Source: Streptomyces sp. T39
GTDB taxonomy: Bacteria; Actinomycetota; Actinomycetes; Streptomycetales; Streptomycetaceae
Assembly: GCF_008042045.1 (NCBI RefSeq)
Contig: NZ_RDBP01000012.1
Coordinates: 944,077-978,326, forward strand
Direction: 5' to 3'
DNA: 34,250 bases
A model generated the notes under the pieces. That model ran no database searches and was not told the DNA's origin. It worked only from the letters and a program-made list of their open reading frames with translations. Below, piece after piece: positions 32,690-34,250 of the stretch. The position numbers and the translations under genes are program-made. The stretch's first letter is position 1. Every line of letters begins with the position of its first letter.

Positions 32690-34064
32690 CGTCGCGGTGC
32701 CCTTGACCGCGTCGAGGGCGTAGACGCAGCGGTCCTTGCTGCACGCGTACACGACGCCGTTGCGCACGACCGGCGACCCCGTGATCTCGCCGCCGGTGGC
32801 GAGCTTCCAGCGGAGCTGGCCGCCGCTCGCGTCGAGGGTGTACAGCACATGGTCGGCGGACCCGAAGTGGACACGGCCGTCGGCGACGACGGGCGCTCCC
32901 ACGACCTCCCCGCCGGCCGCGAAGCGCCACATGGGCGTACCGGTGACGGCGTCGAGGGTGTACAGCGCGCTGCCGCTGCCGACGTGGACGTTGCCGCCGG
33001 CGACCAGCACGGGCTCGATCGACTGGCGGGACTCGGTGGCGATCCGCCAGCGGTCCTTGCCGGTGGTGGCGTCGACGGCGTACACCGTGCCGAGGTAGTC
33101 GGCGAGGTACACGCCGCCGCCGGTGACCGCCGGGCCCGGTGCGAAGGCCGGCGGGGACAGGAACACCGCGGGCGCCTCGAAGTGCCAGCGCACCCGGCCG
33201 GAGGCGATGTCGAAGGCGACGACCCGGGTGCCCGCCGACACGTACACGTAGCCGTCGGGCGCCGGGGTGACGCGTACGGGCACGTTGCCGCAGGAGGCCG
33301 AGTCGCCGATCGGGTACGACCAGCGCTCGATCCCGGTCCTGGCCTCCAGGGCGCGCAGCCGGGCGTCCTTCCACACGTAGACGGTGTCGCCGAAGATCGC
33401 CGGACCGGCCTCCGCGGTCTCGAAGTCGGTCTGCGCCCCGGTCACCTCCCACAGCTTCTCGCCGTTGGACGCCTCCCACGCCTGGACCCCGCCGCCGCGG
33501 GTGCCGGTGAGCACCGTGCCGCGGTCGGCCTTCAGCGAGTACACCCAGGCGTCGGTCCCCAGCCGCCAGCGCTCGGCCCCGGTCAGGGCGTCCAGCGCGT
33601 AGAGCGTCGGCCCGTCGGAGCCGTGGATGCGGCCGTCGGCGACGGCCATGGACCAAGCGACGTCACGGGTCTTGAACTGGCGCCGGCCGGTGCCGACGTC
33701 GAGCGCGTGGACCTCGAAGGAGGTGACGTAGAGCAGATCGCCCTCGACCGCCGGGGTGCCCCAGACGTCGTTGGACATACGGAACCGCCAGGGCCGCCAG
33801 TGGGCGGGAGCGGGCTCCTGCTGCGGCACGGGCGTGGGTGCGGGGGCCGTGCCGGTTCCCGCGTCGGGGGCGCTCACCCCGGCGGGCGGACGGATCCAGC
33901 CGGTCGCCGGCCCGGCGTCGGGGACGCGCCCGGTGCCGGCCACCCGGGGGCCGGGGCCGATCGAGACGCCGGCTCCGGCGAGGCGGACCGGGCCGCCGTC
34001 GGCCACGGACGGCGGGGCGTGACCGCCCCGGGGGTCGCCGGTGGCCCACGAGGGACGGCCGTCC
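32672..34064 (-). pseudogene. afsK: afsK, C-terminal half: linker and PQQ-type beta-propeller
   Basis: About 464 codons, on the minus strand, open into the right-hand end of the region. From the junction it reads linker [14 protein letters not shown]..., a Pro/Ala-rich stretch, then WRFRMSNDVWGTPAVEGDLLYVTSFEVHALD and repeated PQQ/YWTD-like blades (DVGTGRRQFKT, DALTGAERWRL, ...W, each with a YALDA-type strand), ending TATGRGSR. This is the extracellular half of AfsK, the membrane-associated Ser/Thr kinase that phosphorylates AfsR, and matches the S. coelicolor protein as I recall it. The kinase should continue at higher coordinates on this strand, but beyond about 34064 this strand encodes only the antisense of kinase sequence. 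The propeller is therefore disconnected from its kinase in this sequence. Whether that reflects the genome or the assembly is unresolved. Confidence 0.8.
34053..34064. repeat. 12-bp perfect palindrome at the afsK junction
   Basis: GGACGGCCGTCC equals its own reverse complement. The minus-strand linker reading (DGRPS) runs through it, and the plus-strand kinase reading resumes just after it. It marks the inversion or fold-back point. Confidence 0.85.
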
Positions 34065-34250
34065 GGGGCGGGCCTGGTGCACCGGGACCTCAAGCCGTCC
34101 AACGTGCTGGTGGTCGAGGACGGCCCCCGGGTGATCGACTTCGGCATCGCGTCGGGTGTCTCCAACACCCGGCTGACGATGACCAACGTCGCCGTCGGCA
34201 CCCCCGCCTACATGTCCCCCGAGCAGGCGCGCGACTCGCGCAGCGTCACC
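34065..34250 (+). pseudogene. afsK: afsK, part of the kinase domain in inverted orientation (cut by window edge)
   Basis: The plus-strand frame reads [16 protein letters not shown], then DFG (34137-34145, in VIDFGIASG), then [10 protein letters not shown], leaving the window at DSRSVT. These are the catalytic loop, metal-binding DFG and activation-segment SPE motif of a Ser/Thr kinase, and the segment agrees with S. coelicolor AfsK as I recall it. It begins in mid-domain: the N-lobe with the P-loop and the Lys-carrying helix region is missing, and the same frame has a TGA at 34020-34022 with no start codon or ribosome-binding site before the HRD motif. This cannot be a normal gene start. It is the other half of the split gene described at 32672-34064. 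Confidence 0.8.

Noticed and set aside
34041..34250. Separate kinase gene starting with a GTG near 34041
   Set aside because: Translation from there begins 10 residues before the HRD motif with no N-lobe and no ribosome-binding site, so it is not a functional kinase start.

Overview
This window looks like core chromosome of a Streptomyces species. GC content is very high, third codon positions are almost all G or C, and the two strands are full of long spurious open frames. Gene content and order match, from memory, the S. coelicolor SCO4423-SCO4442 neighbourhood read in reverse: D-Ala-D-Ala carboxypeptidase, GPP34-family protein, the XRE/DUF397 pair Scr1/Scr2, FbiC, then AfsR, AfsS and AfsK. 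I see no tRNA, rRNA, insertion sequence, prophage or CRISPR array.

Layout. 1-5.2 kb (minus): start of a lipoprotein, a polytopic membrane protein, and a PBP5-like carboxypeptidase with a long acidic N-terminal tail. 5.5-9.6 kb (plus): GPP34 protein, XRE regulator, DUF397 protein, and a sodium:solute symporter. 9.8-17.5 kb (minus): an ADP-ribosylglycohydrolase-fold protein with degenerate metal ligands, an NLR-like STAND ATPase with TPRs, the F420-biosynthesis enzyme FbiC, and an LLM flavin/F420 oxidoreductase. 17.6-19.2 kb (plus): an exported CehA/PHP metallohydrolase. 19.2-20.8 kb (minus): an APC-family permease. 21.2-25.7 kb (plus): a polysaccharide deacetylase lipoprotein, afsR and afsS. 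25.9-31.2 kb (plus): a translationally coupled conservon (cvnA-B-C-D) followed by two cytochrome P450s. 31.3-32.5 kb (minus): a Ser-rich exported protein and a small membrane protein. From 32.67 kb to the right edge lies afsK, which is structurally broken.

How the genes work together. AfsK phosphorylates AfsR. AfsR binds direct repeats upstream of afsS, and AfsS raises antibiotic production. The afsS promoter here keeps a recognisable 11-bp-period direct repeat, and a terminator-like hairpin sits between that promoter and the afsS start codon. Scr1/Scr2 is a second antibiotic activator in the same window. The conservon (a G-protein-coupled-receptor-like module) with a P450 pair lies between afsS and afsK, where as I recall S. 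coelicolor has only a small membrane-protein gene. FbiC makes the F420 chromophore that an LLM-family neighbour could use.

The most striking observation is at the right edge. The PQQ-propeller half of afsK is on the minus strand. The kinase half resumes on the plus strand in mid-domain, starting just before the HRDLKPSN catalytic loop. The junction is a perfect 12-bp palindrome (34053-34064). This is either an inversion inside afsK, possibly reversible, or an assembly fold-back. Other points of interest: a 34-bp perfect palindrome, a 13-bp inverted repeat ahead of the carboxypeptidase gene, a TetR-like operator over a near-consensus -10 box, three genes that look leaderless, and an SD sequence displayed in a hairpin loop.
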